DNA from: Flavobacterium agri
GTDB taxonomy: Bacteria; Bacteroidota; Bacteroidia; Flavobacteriales; Flavobacteriaceae
Direction: 5' to 3'
Length of the DNA: 64,000 nt
Assembly (NCBI RefSeq): GCF_013401995.1
Contig: NZ_JACBJI010000006.1
Location: 124,001-188,000 of the forward strand
Shown here: positions 8,134 to 17,284 of the stretch, piece after piece
How positions within the stretch are numbered: position 1 is the stretch's first letter
Layout: the number at the start of each line of letters is the position of its first letter
Program-made: the position numbers and the translations under genes
The notes under the pieces: model-generated
Seen by the model: only the letters and a program-made list of their open reading frames with translations
The model's database searches: none
What the model was told of the DNA's origin: nothing

Positions 8134-9097
8134 CCGCTTCCATATCCACTTTTTTATACGAATTGAGTTTGTCGAGGTGCAAAATCGTACGCGTATTCGA
8201 TTCATTTTCGGAATACATGATGTCGAATTTCGCTCCGTACACGATTTCGTCGAACGTATACGACGTACGCGTGGCGACGGTTGCGCTGAACATGTCATCG
8301 AACGCTTTGATGTATACGATCACCTCGCCTTCCAACCTGTCGAAATCTTCTTTCGTAAAGCCGTAGAACGGGCTGTCCTCGGTAATCGGATGCACGAGCG
8401 TCCAACTCAAGGTGAGCGCGTTGATGTTGTGCAGTTGCAGATCGAGCGTATAGAACCTGTTCACGATTTCCCCGTCTTCCTCTACGCCCATCCCAAGCGT
8501 CATGCGTGCTTCGGCGTCGAGCAGGTTTGTGTTTTTGTAAGGCGTGAGACGCACCATAAAGCCCGTTGCGTCGCGATAAGGCGAGATCAGCGCTTTGTCG
8601 GCGAATTTGATGAAAGCGCGCGGTTTGCTGAAACGCCCGTAAAACAATCCGGTAGCGATCGCGAAACTCAAAAGTCCGGTCAACGCTTCGGTGGCGGCCA
8701 ATGCGCTCGTCAAAAAACCGTTCGGGCTGATGTGGCCGTAACCGACCGTCGTAAACGTTTGGGCCGAAAAGAAATACGCCTTCCCGAACTGCAGCCATTC
8801 GGGGCCTGTGTGGTCGATGCCGTCGAGATATTCGATTCCGATCGCGTAATACAGACAAGCGAATACGAAATTAATTCCGGTATAGAAAACGAAAAGCACG
8901 AACAGGAATTTCCACGTCGGCATGTCGAGCATCGTATGGAACCAACTGATGCGGTTCATATACGACGCGCCTCGTTTGGACACGTTCGACGATCCGTCTT
9001 TATTGATGAAACGCCCGCCGTAATTTTCGGGATTCGTGCCGTAACCCGAACTTTCGGTTGCCCTAGCCTTCGAATTTATTTTAGAAAAAAAAGCCAT
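8108..9097 (-). CDS. KirBac-type inward rectifier potassium channel
   Basis: A 329-residue K+ channel of the inward-rectifier family. Order: cytoplasmic N-terminus with slide-helix region (about 45-60), TM1 (about 65-87), pore helix, selectivity filter T116-T-V-G-Y-G-H122, TM2 (about 129-154), then a cytoplasmic immunoglobulin-like gating domain (about 160-310). The filter is intact, so it should conduct K+. It starts immediately after the stop of the CotH gene (9098), indicating one transcript with it, an unusual partner for a channel. The 3' end overlaps yceI by 26 bases tail to tail. Confidence 0.93.
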   Translation of the reverse strand: MAFFSKINSKARATESSGYGTNPENYGGRFINKDGSSNVSKRGASYMNRISWFHTMLDMPTWKFLFVLFVFYTGINFVFACLYYAIGIEYLDGIDHTGPEWLQFGKAYFFSAQTFTTVGYGHISPNGFLTSALAATEALTGLLSFAIATGLFYGRFSKPRAFIKFADKALISPYRDATGFMVRLTPYKNTNLLDAEARMTLGMGVEEDGEIVNRFYTLDLQLHNINALTLSWTLVHPITEDSPFYGFTKEDFDRLEGEVIVYIKAFDDMFSATVATRTSYTFDEIVYGAKFDIMYSENESNTRTILHLDKLNSYKKVDMEAVTSAQILK

Positions 9098-11149
9098 TTA
9101 TTGCTTGACTATTGAAACGGTTTTGGATGCGTGGCCCGACGTGATTTTCACGAGATAGACGCCTTGCACCAGATCGTTGGCATCCACTTCGACGGTTTCG
9201 GAATTGGCTGTCGTGCTTTTGACGATACGTCCGAGGCTGTCAAAAACCTGAACGCCATCTATCCTTGCCGACGAATTCACCGTAAAGATATTCCTAACCG
9301 GGTTCGGATACAACACCAAAGAAGCGATTGCGAAATCTTGTGTCCCCAAACTGGCCGAAGACGCCATCCAACTCGATGCCAGGCTGTTGTCGAGAGAAGT
9401 ACTGATAAGTTGCAGATACGAACCGTTTCCGTCGGCATTTGGCCAAGGCGATTCGTCGTCGTATTCGACAAGATCGATCACATTTCCCCAGGCGTCGGAC
9501 AGCATCAATTTCTGGCTGTTGTTCGATAAATTTCGTGTGAATTGTCCGAAAGCCGCGAATCCGTAACGACTTTGGAACGTGGTCATATTGCTTGCGATAT
9601 ACGCGCTTTGACCGGCAGCAAGCGTGGAATTGTTCGGGAATTGGTACGAAATCCCAAGTTGGCTGAAGTAAATTCCGGTCAACGTCACGGTCGTGCTTCC
9701 CGCGTTTTTGATTTCGATGAATTCCTGGTCATTGCTCACCGGAAACTGGCTCGAAGTACTCGGGTTGTAGTTGATGCGGTTGATCACCAATTGCGGAACG
9801 GCCACGTTGCTGCAAGCCGTATACGCTCCTAAATGGTTCGTCATCCAAGTGATTCTCGAATTCAGCCAGGTCTTGAGGTCGTCGATTTCGGCCGTCCAGT
9901 TCCAAATGGAATTCCAGCGTTGGTCCTCGCGCGCTTCGGCTTCCGAAATCAACGCGACCGTTTCATCGATCAACGCCACGAGACTTTGGTGGCGCAACGG
10001 TTGGCCCGGTTGGGTCAAATCGTGGAAACGCTTTGAAAGGTAGCATTTGAAAGTCGGGTTGTCGAATAGGTCTTTCCAGAATTTCGAACCCGTGTTGTCG
10101 TCGTTGTCGAATTGCCACACATCGTATCCGCTGCGACTCGGTTCTCCCAAATCGTTGCCGTACGTAAGGTTGTAATCCCAGATTGGGCCGGCGCGTAATT
10201 TTCCGCCTCTATCCTTGTGGAAATACGTACTGAACTGATAGGAATCCACATTCGACGCCAATTCGCTGCTGATCATATAATCGACAAAAGTCGGAATGTC
10301 GATTTTCGATGGAAAACCATTCGTTATCGTTGAATTTCCCGCTCCGGCGACGAGCTGCAACGACGAGAATTGCCCATGGATATACGTGTCCTGTGCCGCC
10401 GTAACGTCTTCGGGTTTGGGCAAATCGTGAATGTAGGCCACGTCTCCGTTATACGACGCCATGTTCCAGGCCACGGGATCGTCTCCGGTAGTCTTGTCGG
10501 CTTTGGTGATGTAACCGCCCGTAAGATTCGGCATTGCGTTGTCGGCATCGGTAATCTTGACGATGTTCACGCGGTTCGAATCCGATTTTACTTTTTCCTG
10601 AAGCAGATAAAGCCCGCGGTAGTCACCGTTGACGACCACTTCGCAATATTGGATGCGAGGCGCGTAATTGCCCATGGCGCGTGCGAGATTGTACGAAATA
10701 TAGTCGCGTATCAGCGATTCGTCGAAAGCGAAACTGTTCAAAACCCAATCGTTCTCACTGGGCATTCCCAAAAGACTCACGTTGTTGTTCGAGACATTGT
10801 CGGCGAGCAACGTCGTCAATCCGTAGGGCTTTTTTTCGAGCAATTGAGACGTGGAACCGCGGATTTCAATGTTGATACGGCCGTTGTAATTCAAATAAGC
10901 CGCATTGTTCTGGTCGGTCATATAATTGCGCGAACCGTCGGGATGTTTAATGATTTTCATGGTAGCCAATACACGCGGATCGTCGGGAATCTCTGTAGGT
11001 TGTCCCGTATTCGGATTGATGTCGGTGTTGATGATGACGATCGGAAGGTTGCTGTCGGTAAAGTTTTGGGCCGAAACGTTGCCCATCGGCCATACGGCCA
11101 AAAACAAAACCAGCGCCAATCGCCTTAAGTTGGTGTAAGGGTCGTTCAT
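9098..11149 (-). CDS. CotH kinase-family protein with lamin-tail and T9SS domains
   Basis: A 683-residue secreted protein: signal peptide (residues 1-27, VSAQ), a CotH-like kinase domain (about 35-440), a lamin-tail domain (about 455-560, FIEIKNAGSTTVTLTGIYFSQLG) and a C-terminal T9SS type A sorting domain (LYPNPVRNIFTV ... GVYLVKITSG). CotH features include INIEIRGSTSQ near the start, GDYRGLYLLQEKV, and GPIWDYNLTYGND, where the Asp is a candidate metal ligand. CotH enzymes are atypical protein kinases of secreted targets in spore formers; the bacterial surface versions have no known substrate. The KirBac gene follows with no gap. Confidence 0.9.
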   Translation of the reverse strand: MNDPYTNLRRLALVLFLAVWPMGNVSAQNFTDSNLPIVIINTDINPNTGQPTEIPDDPRVLATMKIIKHPDGSRNYMTDQNNAAYLNYNGRINIEIRGSTSQLLEKKPYGLTTLLADNVSNNNVSLLGMPSENDWVLNSFAFDESLIRDYISYNLARAMGNYAPRIQYCEVVVNGDYRGLYLLQEKVKSDSNRVNIVKITDADNAMPNLTGGYITKADKTTGDDPVAWNMASYNGDVAYIHDLPKPEDVTAAQDTYIHGQFSSLQLVAGAGNSTITNGFPSKIDIPTFVDYMISSELASNVDSYQFSTYFHKDRGGKLRAGPIWDYNLTYGNDLGEPSRSGYDVWQFDNDDNTGSKFWKDLFDNPTFKCYLSKRFHDLTQPGQPLRHQSLVALIDETVALISEAEAREDQRWNSIWNWTAEIDDLKTWLNSRITWMTNHLGAYTACSNVAVPQLVINRINYNPSTSSQFPVSNDQEFIEIKNAGSTTVTLTGIYFSQLGISYQFPNNSTLAAGQSAYIASNMTTFQSRYGFAAFGQFTRNLSNNSQKLMLSDAWGNVIDLVEYDDESPWPNADGNGSYLQLISTSLDNSLASSWMASSASLGTQDFAIASLVLYPNPVRNIFTVNSSARIDGVQVFDSLGRIVKSTTANSETVEVDANDLVQGVYLVKITSGHASKTVSIVKQ

Positions 11150-11171
11150 TTCTAGATTTTTAGGTGGTACG

Positions 11172-11179
11172 CAAATGTA
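11172..11179 (-). promoter_or_regulatory. Candidate -7 element for the cotH-kirBac operon
   Basis: TACATTTG on the minus strand, 22 bases before the CotH start at 11149, matches TAnnTTTG. A clear upstream -33 element at the usual distance was not seen. Confidence 0.4.
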
Positions 11180-11271
11180 AACAGAAAGTAAACAAATCGT
11201 GATTTGGGCGTCTTAAAAAATGTGATTACATCAAAGTCAAATTTGCTATTTTTATACCAAAGCATTCAAGC

Positions 11272-13692
11272 ATGAAAAAAATTACACTTTTCTTATTACT
11301 ATTCGTTCAATCATTAACGGCCCAAATCTGGACAGCATCAGAAATGTTGTGCCCTAAGTTGCGGGAGTCATTTTTCTTCGATGAAAACCACGGTTTTTCT
11401 TATGGTGAAGGAACTATCATATCAACTTCGGACGGAGGAGCAAATTGGATAAAATGCCTATCCCTTGTAGATGCTCACGAATCCCAATGGGAAGCCGAAA
11501 AAATAAGTGACAACAGAGCCATTATCTTCACCCATCATGGCAATTTTTACCGCACACTTGACAAGGGCTTAACTTGGACCTTGTCTACTCTCGGTTTTAC
11601 TGGTAACGAAAAGGTCCTTTTTATTAGTTTTGTCAGCGAAAATATCGGTTTTATTTCAGGGGAATTAACCCCGTCGGGAGCTACATTTCTAGCAAAAACG
11701 GTGGATGGGGGCCAAAGTTGGAATCTTATAAATAACAACGTCAATTCAGGCACTTTCGGGGTAAAATTCATTTCCCCTACAGTTGGTTTTACTCTTCAGC
11801 ATTATCCTTTACAAAAAACCACAGATGGCGGATCAACATGGACGAACGTCACTTTCCCTGCCAACATAGTATGGCAAATACAAGTAGCAGAAAATGGTAT
11901 TTTGTGCGCTTTTACCACAACTAATAAGATGTATGCATCTTACGACCAAGGCTCAACCTGGACAATTTTAAATGGGCTTACTCCTGCAAATAATGTGTAC
12001 CTCGACTTATATGACTTTTCGATAAAGAACAACATATTGTTGGTTCCGGGGTTTGTAAATGATGTGAGTAGTCTGATAAAATACGACCTTATTTCCAACA
12101 CAATCCAAAGCGTGCCTTTCCCTTTGATGACGCCCAGCTGCATAACGCATTTCCTAGACGAGGATTTTGCCGTTACCACAAGAAGGGGAGGTAATGACTG
12201 GCAAGGTTCCGAAATTTTATCTACTAATAATGGAGGTTTAAATTGGAGTTCTCTTGAATCTTCATTTTTTCCGGCAGGAGGATTTGGATTAAGAGGTTTT
12301 AAAACCGAAAGCGGTCGTTTGTTTTATGGTGGTATGGACGACATGAATCAGACGGGAAGTTTTCGCATTTTTGAAAGTGAATCAAATGGTGCTGCCTGGC
12401 ATCCTATGATTAGCGTCCCCACGTCCTCCGGTACATTCTTAAGAGTCAAAGATAATTACATGTCTTACATGACTCAAGGCTCGAATTCCTGGGTCGGAAA
12501 TTTCGTCGAATCGACCGATGCGGGACAAAGCTGGACGTCACATGAAATAGATGAACTTTTCATTGACCTTCCTACCAATCCTGAACGCATGACACAAATT
12601 GACAACAACACATTGTTTTACAACGGATTCGGAAATAAAGTATACTATTCTACCAATCACGGTGTAGACTGGACGCAAATTCTCGCGCCCGTTTACATAT
12701 CCGTAGGAGCGAAGTTTCATTTTGACGCAGCTGGTACAATGTATCTTTTCGAATATAACCAAAATGTATTGGGCCACGTACTCTACCGCTCACAAGATTG
12801 GGGGCAATCGTGGCAAACCATAGCAACTATCCCAGGAAATAACACCCAGTATTTAATAGCTTATTCGGATGATTTCGCAATCGTTAAAGAATCGGTGGGT
12901 GCCAGCGCTTTCAAGATTGACCTCGTTGAAAATACGACCTCTCCTTACCCGATGGGAACGTTGCCTAACGGAAACAATTTCTACCAATTGTACTTGATAA
13001 CCCCTCAAAAATGGTGTGCAGGTGGAGCTACATGGAGTTATGATGCTGGTCAAACATGGATGCATTATAATAATTTCATCTCTTACATTGATTCCAATTC
13101 TACATTGGATTATGATCCGGAAACAGACGAACTTGTATTTGCGAACGACTCTGGAATGGTCCGTCTATCCCAATTTGTTCCCGAATCATCAGTTATAATT
13201 GGTGAGAACTCTTCTCAAACAGACCAAACTTTACAATATATCGTTCCATTCAATCCCTTTGCCGATGTAGAATGGCAGTTATCGTCTGGTGGTTATATTT
13301 CTTCAACAGATGAAAATCGCATTTCGATTCATTGGATCTCCCCCGGAACCCACATCCTTTCGGCAAAATACGTTAATGAAAACGGACAAAGTTCTTATTT
13401 CAGTCTGGAAATAATAGTGACCGGAAGTATGGGAGTTGACCAACCACAAACACAAAATGTGATGATAAACCCGAACCCTGTCCGGGACAACTTCGAGGTT
13501 AAGCTACCTGATGTCCCGGGGCAAGATGTTCAGGCCAGCATTTATGATTCCGCAGCTCACAAAATATGTGATTTAAGGTTGCAATCTGACATCAATAAAA
13601 TATCTGAAATGCAGCATGTCGCGTCTGGAGTTTATTATTTAATGATTAAATATTCAGGAAAGACCCACATCAAAAAAATTATCAAACAATAA
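11272..13692 (+). CDS. Secreted BNR/Ycf48-like beta-propeller with T9SS sorting domain
   Basis: An 806-residue secreted protein. After a signal peptide (residues 1-17, LTAQ) it carries many BNR/sialidase-type or Ycf48-like blades, seen as repeated S/T-x-D-x-G-x-x-W boxes (STSDGGANW, KTVDGGQSW, KTTDGGSTW, STDAGQSW, YDAGQTW). The last about 75 residues are a T9SS sorting domain (MINPNPVRDNFEV ... GVYYLMIKYSG). No sialidase Arg triad was recognised, so adhesion or glycan binding is more likely than catalysis. Its base composition is clearly A+T-richer than both neighbours (sample lines about 35 % versus 50 % G+C), suggesting recent acquisition. It is monocistronic and convergent with the TonB receptor. 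Confidence 0.85.
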   Translation: MKKITLFLLLFVQSLTAQIWTASEMLCPKLRESFFFDENHGFSYGEGTIISTSDGGANWIKCLSLVDAHESQWEAEKISDNRAIIFTHHGNFYRTLDKGLTWTLSTLGFTGNEKVLFISFVSENIGFISGELTPSGATFLAKTVDGGQSWNLINNNVNSGTFGVKFISPTVGFTLQHYPLQKTTDGGSTWTNVTFPANIVWQIQVAENGILCAFTTTNKMYASYDQGSTWTILNGLTPANNVYLDLYDFSIKNNILLVPGFVNDVSSLIKYDLISNTIQSVPFPLMTPSCITHFLDEDFAVTTRRGGNDWQGSEILSTNNGGLNWSSLESSFFPAGGFGLRGFKTESGRLFYGGMDDMNQTGSFRIFESESNGAAWHPMISVPTSSGTFLRVKDNYMSYMTQGSNSWVGNFVESTDAGQSWTSHEIDELFIDLPTNPERMTQIDNNTLFYNGFGNKVYYSTNHGVDWTQILAPVYISVGAKFHFDAAGTMYLFEYNQNVLGHVLYRSQDWGQSWQTIATIPGNNTQYLIAYSDDFAIVKESVGASAFKIDLVENTTSPYPMGTLPNGNNFYQLYLITPQKWCAGGATWSYDAGQTWMHYNNFISYIDSNSTLDYDPETDELVFANDSGMVRLSQFVPESSVIIGENSSQTDQTLQYIVPFNPFADVEWQLSSGGYISSTDENRISIHWISPGTHILSAKYVNENGQSSYFSLEIIVTGSMGVDQPQTQNVMINPNPVRDNFEVKLPDVPGQDVQASIYDSAAHKICDLRLQSDINKISEMQHVASGVYYLMIKYSGKTHIKKIIKQ

Positions 13693-13696
13693 ACAA

Positions 13697-15661
13697 TTAT
13701 AATTTATACTTCACTCCGCCGCTGAACACGAAGCCTTCCGTATGGTTCCAGATGTCGTCGAAAGTCGGGTTCGTACGCGGCCCGTTGACGACGCTTTTGT
13801 AATTGCTTTGGCGCTCGTCGGTAAAGTTTTCAAGATTCACGTACACGCTGAATTTGCCGAACGCTTTCTCGGCCGAAAACCCGAATTCCCAATACGAAGG
13901 CGTTGCCGTCCCGTCGTATACGTATTGCCTGTCGGTAAAATAGCCTTCGAGCCCGAACTTGAAATTCTCGTGTTTCTCGTACAACAACACGAGGTTCACA
14001 CGGTTCTTCGCCGTAAGCGGAAGTGTGTTGTTGCCCGACAAATAATCGGCTTTGGCATCGGTGAACGTGTATCCGGCGAACAACTTGAAATCGTCGCGGA
14101 AAATGAATTTGAGATTCGTTTCGAAGCCTTTGGAATTCATGGCCTCATCAGAACTCATAAAAAACAACTCATCACCGCTTTGCTGCAAAACCAGCGGATT
14201 GTCGAGCCTTGTGTAGAAAAACATCTGGTTCGCACTGATGGCCAGATCGCCGAAACGCTTTCGGTAATTCAAATCGAAAGTCCCGCCGATCGAGCGCTCG
14301 GTTTTCACGTCGGCGAGCGCAAGTACGTTGCGGTATTGCACGCTCTCGGTCTGTTCGGTGAACACGGTCGGGATTTTGTAGCCGAGACCGCCTCCGAGAC
14401 GCATCGACAGATCGGGCGTCGCTTTGTACAGCAACGAAATCCGCGGAAGCGCAAACGTTCTGTTTTCGTTAAAATTGACGTTCTTGAACTGGATGTTATC
14501 GAGACGCAATCCGGCTTCCGCAATGATTTTTTCGGAAACGTCCCAAGTATCCTGGGCATAAATCCCCGAAGTGAACGAACGGTTGCCCAGATCGACGGCC
14601 GAATAATTCTCTTTCTGCCAGAACTTGTCATAAATCAGGTTCACGCCGCCGATAAGCGAATGTTTACCTTTCTTGGACGCGTAGGAAACGTCGGTGAAGC
14701 TGTTCGTGTTCAATCCGGCGAACACGAAATTCGGGATTTGGATCTCGCGATCGAAAAAACTCAGGCTTTGCTTGACCTTGAAACTGTTTCCGTTTTCGTT
14801 TTTGCGCTCGAATTCGAAAGTCGTCGTGTTGCGGATCGTGTTATTTTTCTCGTAATAGACGTGATCCGCATCCGAAAAACCGTCGATCACGCGCATGTCG
14901 CCTCCGAAATTGCGTCCGGCGGTAAAACTGTTGCCGAGCATCACATAAGTGTTTTCGTCCGGATAGTAGAACAACCGCGGATTTACGGTGAAATTGCGCG
15001 AATCGGGCAGTTCAGAAAAACCGTCGTCATCAACATCGTATTCGTTCTGCAAATTTCCCAAGGCGAGCAACGTATAGCCGAATTTCGATCCTTTTTTGGA
15101 TGAATAGAATCCGAAATTCGTTTGACCTACATGTGATTGGTTGATCAAGAAGTTGTTTTCACCTTTCGCCGACGGATTCTTTGAAACGAAGTTCACGACG
15201 CCCGCAATCGCGCCTCCTCCGTACAAAGTCGAAGCCGGACCTTTGATCACTTCGACTTGTTTCAAATCGAGAGGCGGGATTTCGAGAATGCTGAGCCCGC
15301 TCGCGAAATTGCCGAAATTCGGATACCCGTCTTTCAAAAGCTGCGAATACCGTCCGTCGAGGCCTTGTATGCGGATACTCGAATTGGCCGAAGTCGCCGA
15401 GGTTTGCTGAACCTGAATGCCCGTGCTTTCATGCAAGACCATCGACACGTTCGCGGGACGCATGTTGGCTTTTTCCTCGAGTTCTTCGGCGTCTATGGTT
15501 TCGACACGCGTGGGTGTATTTTTAATGGTGCGGCTGGTGCGCGTCGATTGGATCACGATTTCGTCGAGTTCCTCGTTTTGTGTGGAATCCTGTACCGGTT
15601 CCTGCGCCCATGCCACGAAAATCGACAGCGAGAAAATCGCCGCCAGAATGTATTTTTTCAT
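13697..15661 (-). CDS. TonB-dependent receptor, possibly metal-linked
   Basis: A 654-residue outer-membrane receptor: signal peptide (1-19, VAWAQ), a TonB-box-like segment (ELDEIVIQSTRTSR), a plug domain (about 45-165, with LEIPPLDLKQVEVIKGPASTLYGGGAIAGVVNFVSK), then a 22-strand barrel ending in YKL. The length without a carboxypeptidase-like extension is that of the siderophore/copper/B12 receptor class. Substrate is not readable, but the upstream Cys-rich DUF6660 gene 49 bases away on the same strand points to a metal. Only 4 bases separate it from the convergent T9SS gene. Confidence 0.9.
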   Translation of the reverse strand: MKKYILAAIFSLSIFVAWAQEPVQDSTQNEELDEIVIQSTRTSRTIKNTPTRVETIDAEELEEKANMRPANVSMVLHESTGIQVQQTSATSANSSIRIQGLDGRYSQLLKDGYPNFGNFASGLSILEIPPLDLKQVEVIKGPASTLYGGGAIAGVVNFVSKNPSAKGENNFLINQSHVGQTNFGFYSSKKGSKFGYTLLALGNLQNEYDVDDDGFSELPDSRNFTVNPRLFYYPDENTYVMLGNSFTAGRNFGGDMRVIDGFSDADHVYYEKNNTIRNTTTFEFERKNENGNSFKVKQSLSFFDREIQIPNFVFAGLNTNSFTDVSYASKKGKHSLIGGVNLIYDKFWQKENYSAVDLGNRSFTSGIYAQDTWDVSEKIIAEAGLRLDNIQFKNVNFNENRTFALPRISLLYKATPDLSMRLGGGLGYKIPTVFTEQTESVQYRNVLALADVKTERSIGGTFDLNYRKRFGDLAISANQMFFYTRLDNPLVLQQSGDELFFMSSDEAMNSKGFETNLKFIFRDDFKLFAGYTFTDAKADYLSGNNTLPLTAKNRVNLVLLYEKHENFKFGLEGYFTDRQYVYDGTATPSYWEFGFSAEKAFGKFSVYVNLENFTDERQSNYKSVVNGPRTNPTFDDIWNHTEGFVFSGGVKYKL

Positions 15662-15710
15662 GGTGGATATTATAAGTTAAGAATCTGTTTCCTTTAAAAA
15701 GGTCGAGTAC

Positions 15711-16025
15711 TTAACTTATTTTGGGCGGTTGCCAGATGGAACGGCAGATTTCGTTCGGAAGTGCGAACGCGTAAAATGAAGGTTTTTGCTTCGGCATTTC
15801 GATTTCCCGATTTTGGAGAATCGCATGCACCGGCTCGAATTGTGCGATCTGGACGCCGCAGCACGCGCAGGTGCAAAACGGCGGGCATTGCTCTTCGTCC
15901 GAAGCGTGGTTGCGATGATCGGTCACGCGTTCGGCACGGGTTTCATTGCACTCCACACTGTCGTGGCAAGGCATGACAGACAGCAGCGAGATATAAACAC
16001 CGAAAAGCACAATCAGGAATCGCAT
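15711..16025 (-). CDS. DUF6660 family Cys-rich exported protein
   Basis: A 104-residue protein with a signal peptide (about 1-18). It carries a dense Cys/His region: C20-H, C26, H37, H40, then CPPFCTCACC with Cys at 47, 51, 53, 55 and 56. This matches the small DUF6660 family found in Flavobacteriia, often beside TonB receptors or metal efflux genes. The Cys cluster strongly suggests soft-metal (Cu or Zn) binding in the periplasm, though this is inference. It is the first gene of a two-gene operon with the TonB receptor. The Cys count makes a disulphide-knot alternative possible. Confidence 0.75.
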   Translation of the reverse strand: MRFLIVLFGVYISLLSVMPCHDSVECNETRAERVTDHRNHASDEEQCPPFCTCACCGVQIAQFEPVHAILQNREIEMPKQKPSFYAFALPNEICRSIWQPPKIS

Positions 16026-16115
16026 GCCGTAAAAGTAAGTCGTTTTCGATTAGGGACGAAAAAATTCTGACACAAGTCATTCAATCGCTACCTTTAAGGA
16101 AGAAAACAATTCGAC

Positions 16116-16562
16116 ATGGATATTTCCGAAAAAGAACCGCTTATATACGATTTGGCACTCGACGCACCCATCCAAAAAGTGTGGCAGGCGATTTCCGATA
16201 AAGACAAAATGGTGCAATGGTATTTTCCGATGATGGAAGATTTCAAACCGCAGGTCGGATTCGTCACGCAATTCGATGTCGTACATCCCGAAAGCGGAAA
16301 CCATTATCAGCACAAATGGACGGTGACCGAAGCGCTCGACCAACGCAAATTATCGTACGAATGGAACTATCCCGATTATCCCGGAAACGGATTGCTCACG
16401 TTCGAACTTGAACCGAATGGCGACAAGACCCACCTCAAACTTACGTTCAAAGCGCTCGAATCGTTCGAACCTCAAAAATATCCCGAATTGTCGATGGCGA
16501 ATTTCAACGAAGGCTGGACGTATTTCACCAACGCTCTCGCCGACTTCGTAAATAAGCAATAA
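16116..16562 (+). CDS. SRPBCC (AHSA1/START-like) protein 1
   Basis: A 148-residue single-domain SRPBCC protein of the AHSA1/CalC type, a helix-grip fold that binds hydrophobic ligands. Family marks are the N-terminal strand and helix (LALDAPIQKVWQAISDKDKMVQWYF) and the C-terminal amphipathic helix (NFNEGWTYFTNALADFV). It is cytosolic, with no signal. Ligand and role are unknown. It is the first of three SRPBCC genes on this strand; the next starts 10 bases after its stop. Confidence 0.85.
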   Translation: MDISEKEPLIYDLALDAPIQKVWQAISDKDKMVQWYFPMMEDFKPQVGFVTQFDVVHPESGNHYQHKWTVTEALDQRKLSYEWNYPDYPGNGLLTFELEPNGDKTHLKLTFKALESFEPQKYPELSMANFNEGWTYFTNALADFVNKQ

Positions 16563-16572
16563 ATAATAAAAT

Positions 16573-17076
16573 ATGGATAATACGACATACGCCGGAGCGC
16601 AAATGAAAATCCGCAAACCCATTGCGGAAGTATTCAACGCTTTTATCGATCCCGAAGTCACCGTCAATTTCTGGTTCACAAAATCGAGCGGAAAACTAGA
16701 AACCGGCAAAACCGTGGTTTGGGAATGGGAAATGTATGGCGTCTCGACCAAAGTGGAAGCCGTCGAAATCGTTCCGAACCAGAAAATCGCGATCCGTTGG
16801 GGCGAACCTCAAACGAACGTCGATTTCAATTTCAGCGAATTATCGGACGGTTCGACCTATATCGACATCAAACATTACGGATTCACCGAGCAAGCAGACG
16901 ACTTGATTGCGGTAATCCGTGATTCTACGGGTGGTTACACGACGGTCGTCGACGGACTGAAAGCATGGCTCGAACACGATATAAACCTGAACCTGATTTT
17001 GGATAAGTTTCCGAAGAAGTCACGGCACATCGCGAAAACGAGATTTAACAATTTCTACAGAAAAACTGTAAGGTGA
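16573..17076 (+). CDS. SRPBCC (AHSA1/START-like) protein 2
   Basis: A 167-residue SRPBCC protein, similar in plan to the preceding gene but divergent in sequence (MKIRKPIAEVFNAFIDPEVTVNFWF at the start, GGYTTVVDGLKAWLEHD in the final helix). It carries a basic tail of about 25 residues beyond the domain (FPKKSRHIAKTRFNNFYRK), which could contact a nucleic acid or membrane. It sits 10 bases downstream of SRPBCC 1, so they are cotranscribed. No enzymatic motif is visible. Confidence 0.85.
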   Translation: MDNTTYAGAQMKIRKPIAEVFNAFIDPEVTVNFWFTKSSGKLETGKTVVWEWEMYGVSTKVEAVEIVPNQKIAIRWGEPQTNVDFNFSELSDGSTYIDIKHYGFTEQADDLIAVIRDSTGGYTTVVDGLKAWLEHDINLNLILDKFPKKSRHIAKTRFNNFYRKTVR

Positions 17077-17097
17077 AGTAACCCGAATTTACGACCT

Positions 17098-17132
17098 TAG
17101 ACCTAACAGGTTTTGGAAACCTGTTAGGTCTA
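17098..17132. repeat. Near-perfect palindrome, 16-bp arms
   Basis: TAGACCTAACAGGTTT (17098-17113) is followed by a 3-base loop (TGG) and its exact reverse complement AAACCTGTTAGGTCTA (17117-17132). There is no T-run on either side, so it is a poor terminator. It sits between the second and third SRPBCC genes. I believe palindromes of this type recur in Flavobacterium intergenic regions, but this is recollection, not a search. Confidence 0.8.
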
Positions 17133-17251
17133 AACCCTCATTTCACTCAACGCAGTATTTCCGAAACCACCACAAAAGCAAAACAAACACATTTCGCAAT
17201 CGCACCCGCGAATTGTCGTTTTTGCAATTCGTCGCACATAAAACCGGCCGC

Positions 17252-17259
17252 TATCTTTG
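17252..17259 (+). promoter_or_regulatory. Candidate promoter -7 element for SRPBCC 3
   Basis: TATCTTTG matches TAnnTTTG. A TTCG at 17229-17232 lies 19 bases upstream as a weak -33. The start codon is 25 bases downstream. Confidence 0.5.
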
Positions 17260-17284
17260 CCTTATCAACATAAAACGAAAAATC

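Noticed and set aside
8177-9115. 312-codon plus-strand open frame opposite the KirBac gene
   Set aside because: Mirror of an intact channel gene; the translation has no family resemblance.
11272-13692. Sialidase function for the BNR propeller
   Set aside because: BNR-like boxes are present but no catalytic Arg triad or Tyr/Glu pair was seen.
13742-15103. 453-codon open frame on the plus strand opposite the TonB receptor
   Set aside because: Antisense shadow of a well-supported receptor gene; biased composition, Arg/Val/Glu-rich translation without any domain.
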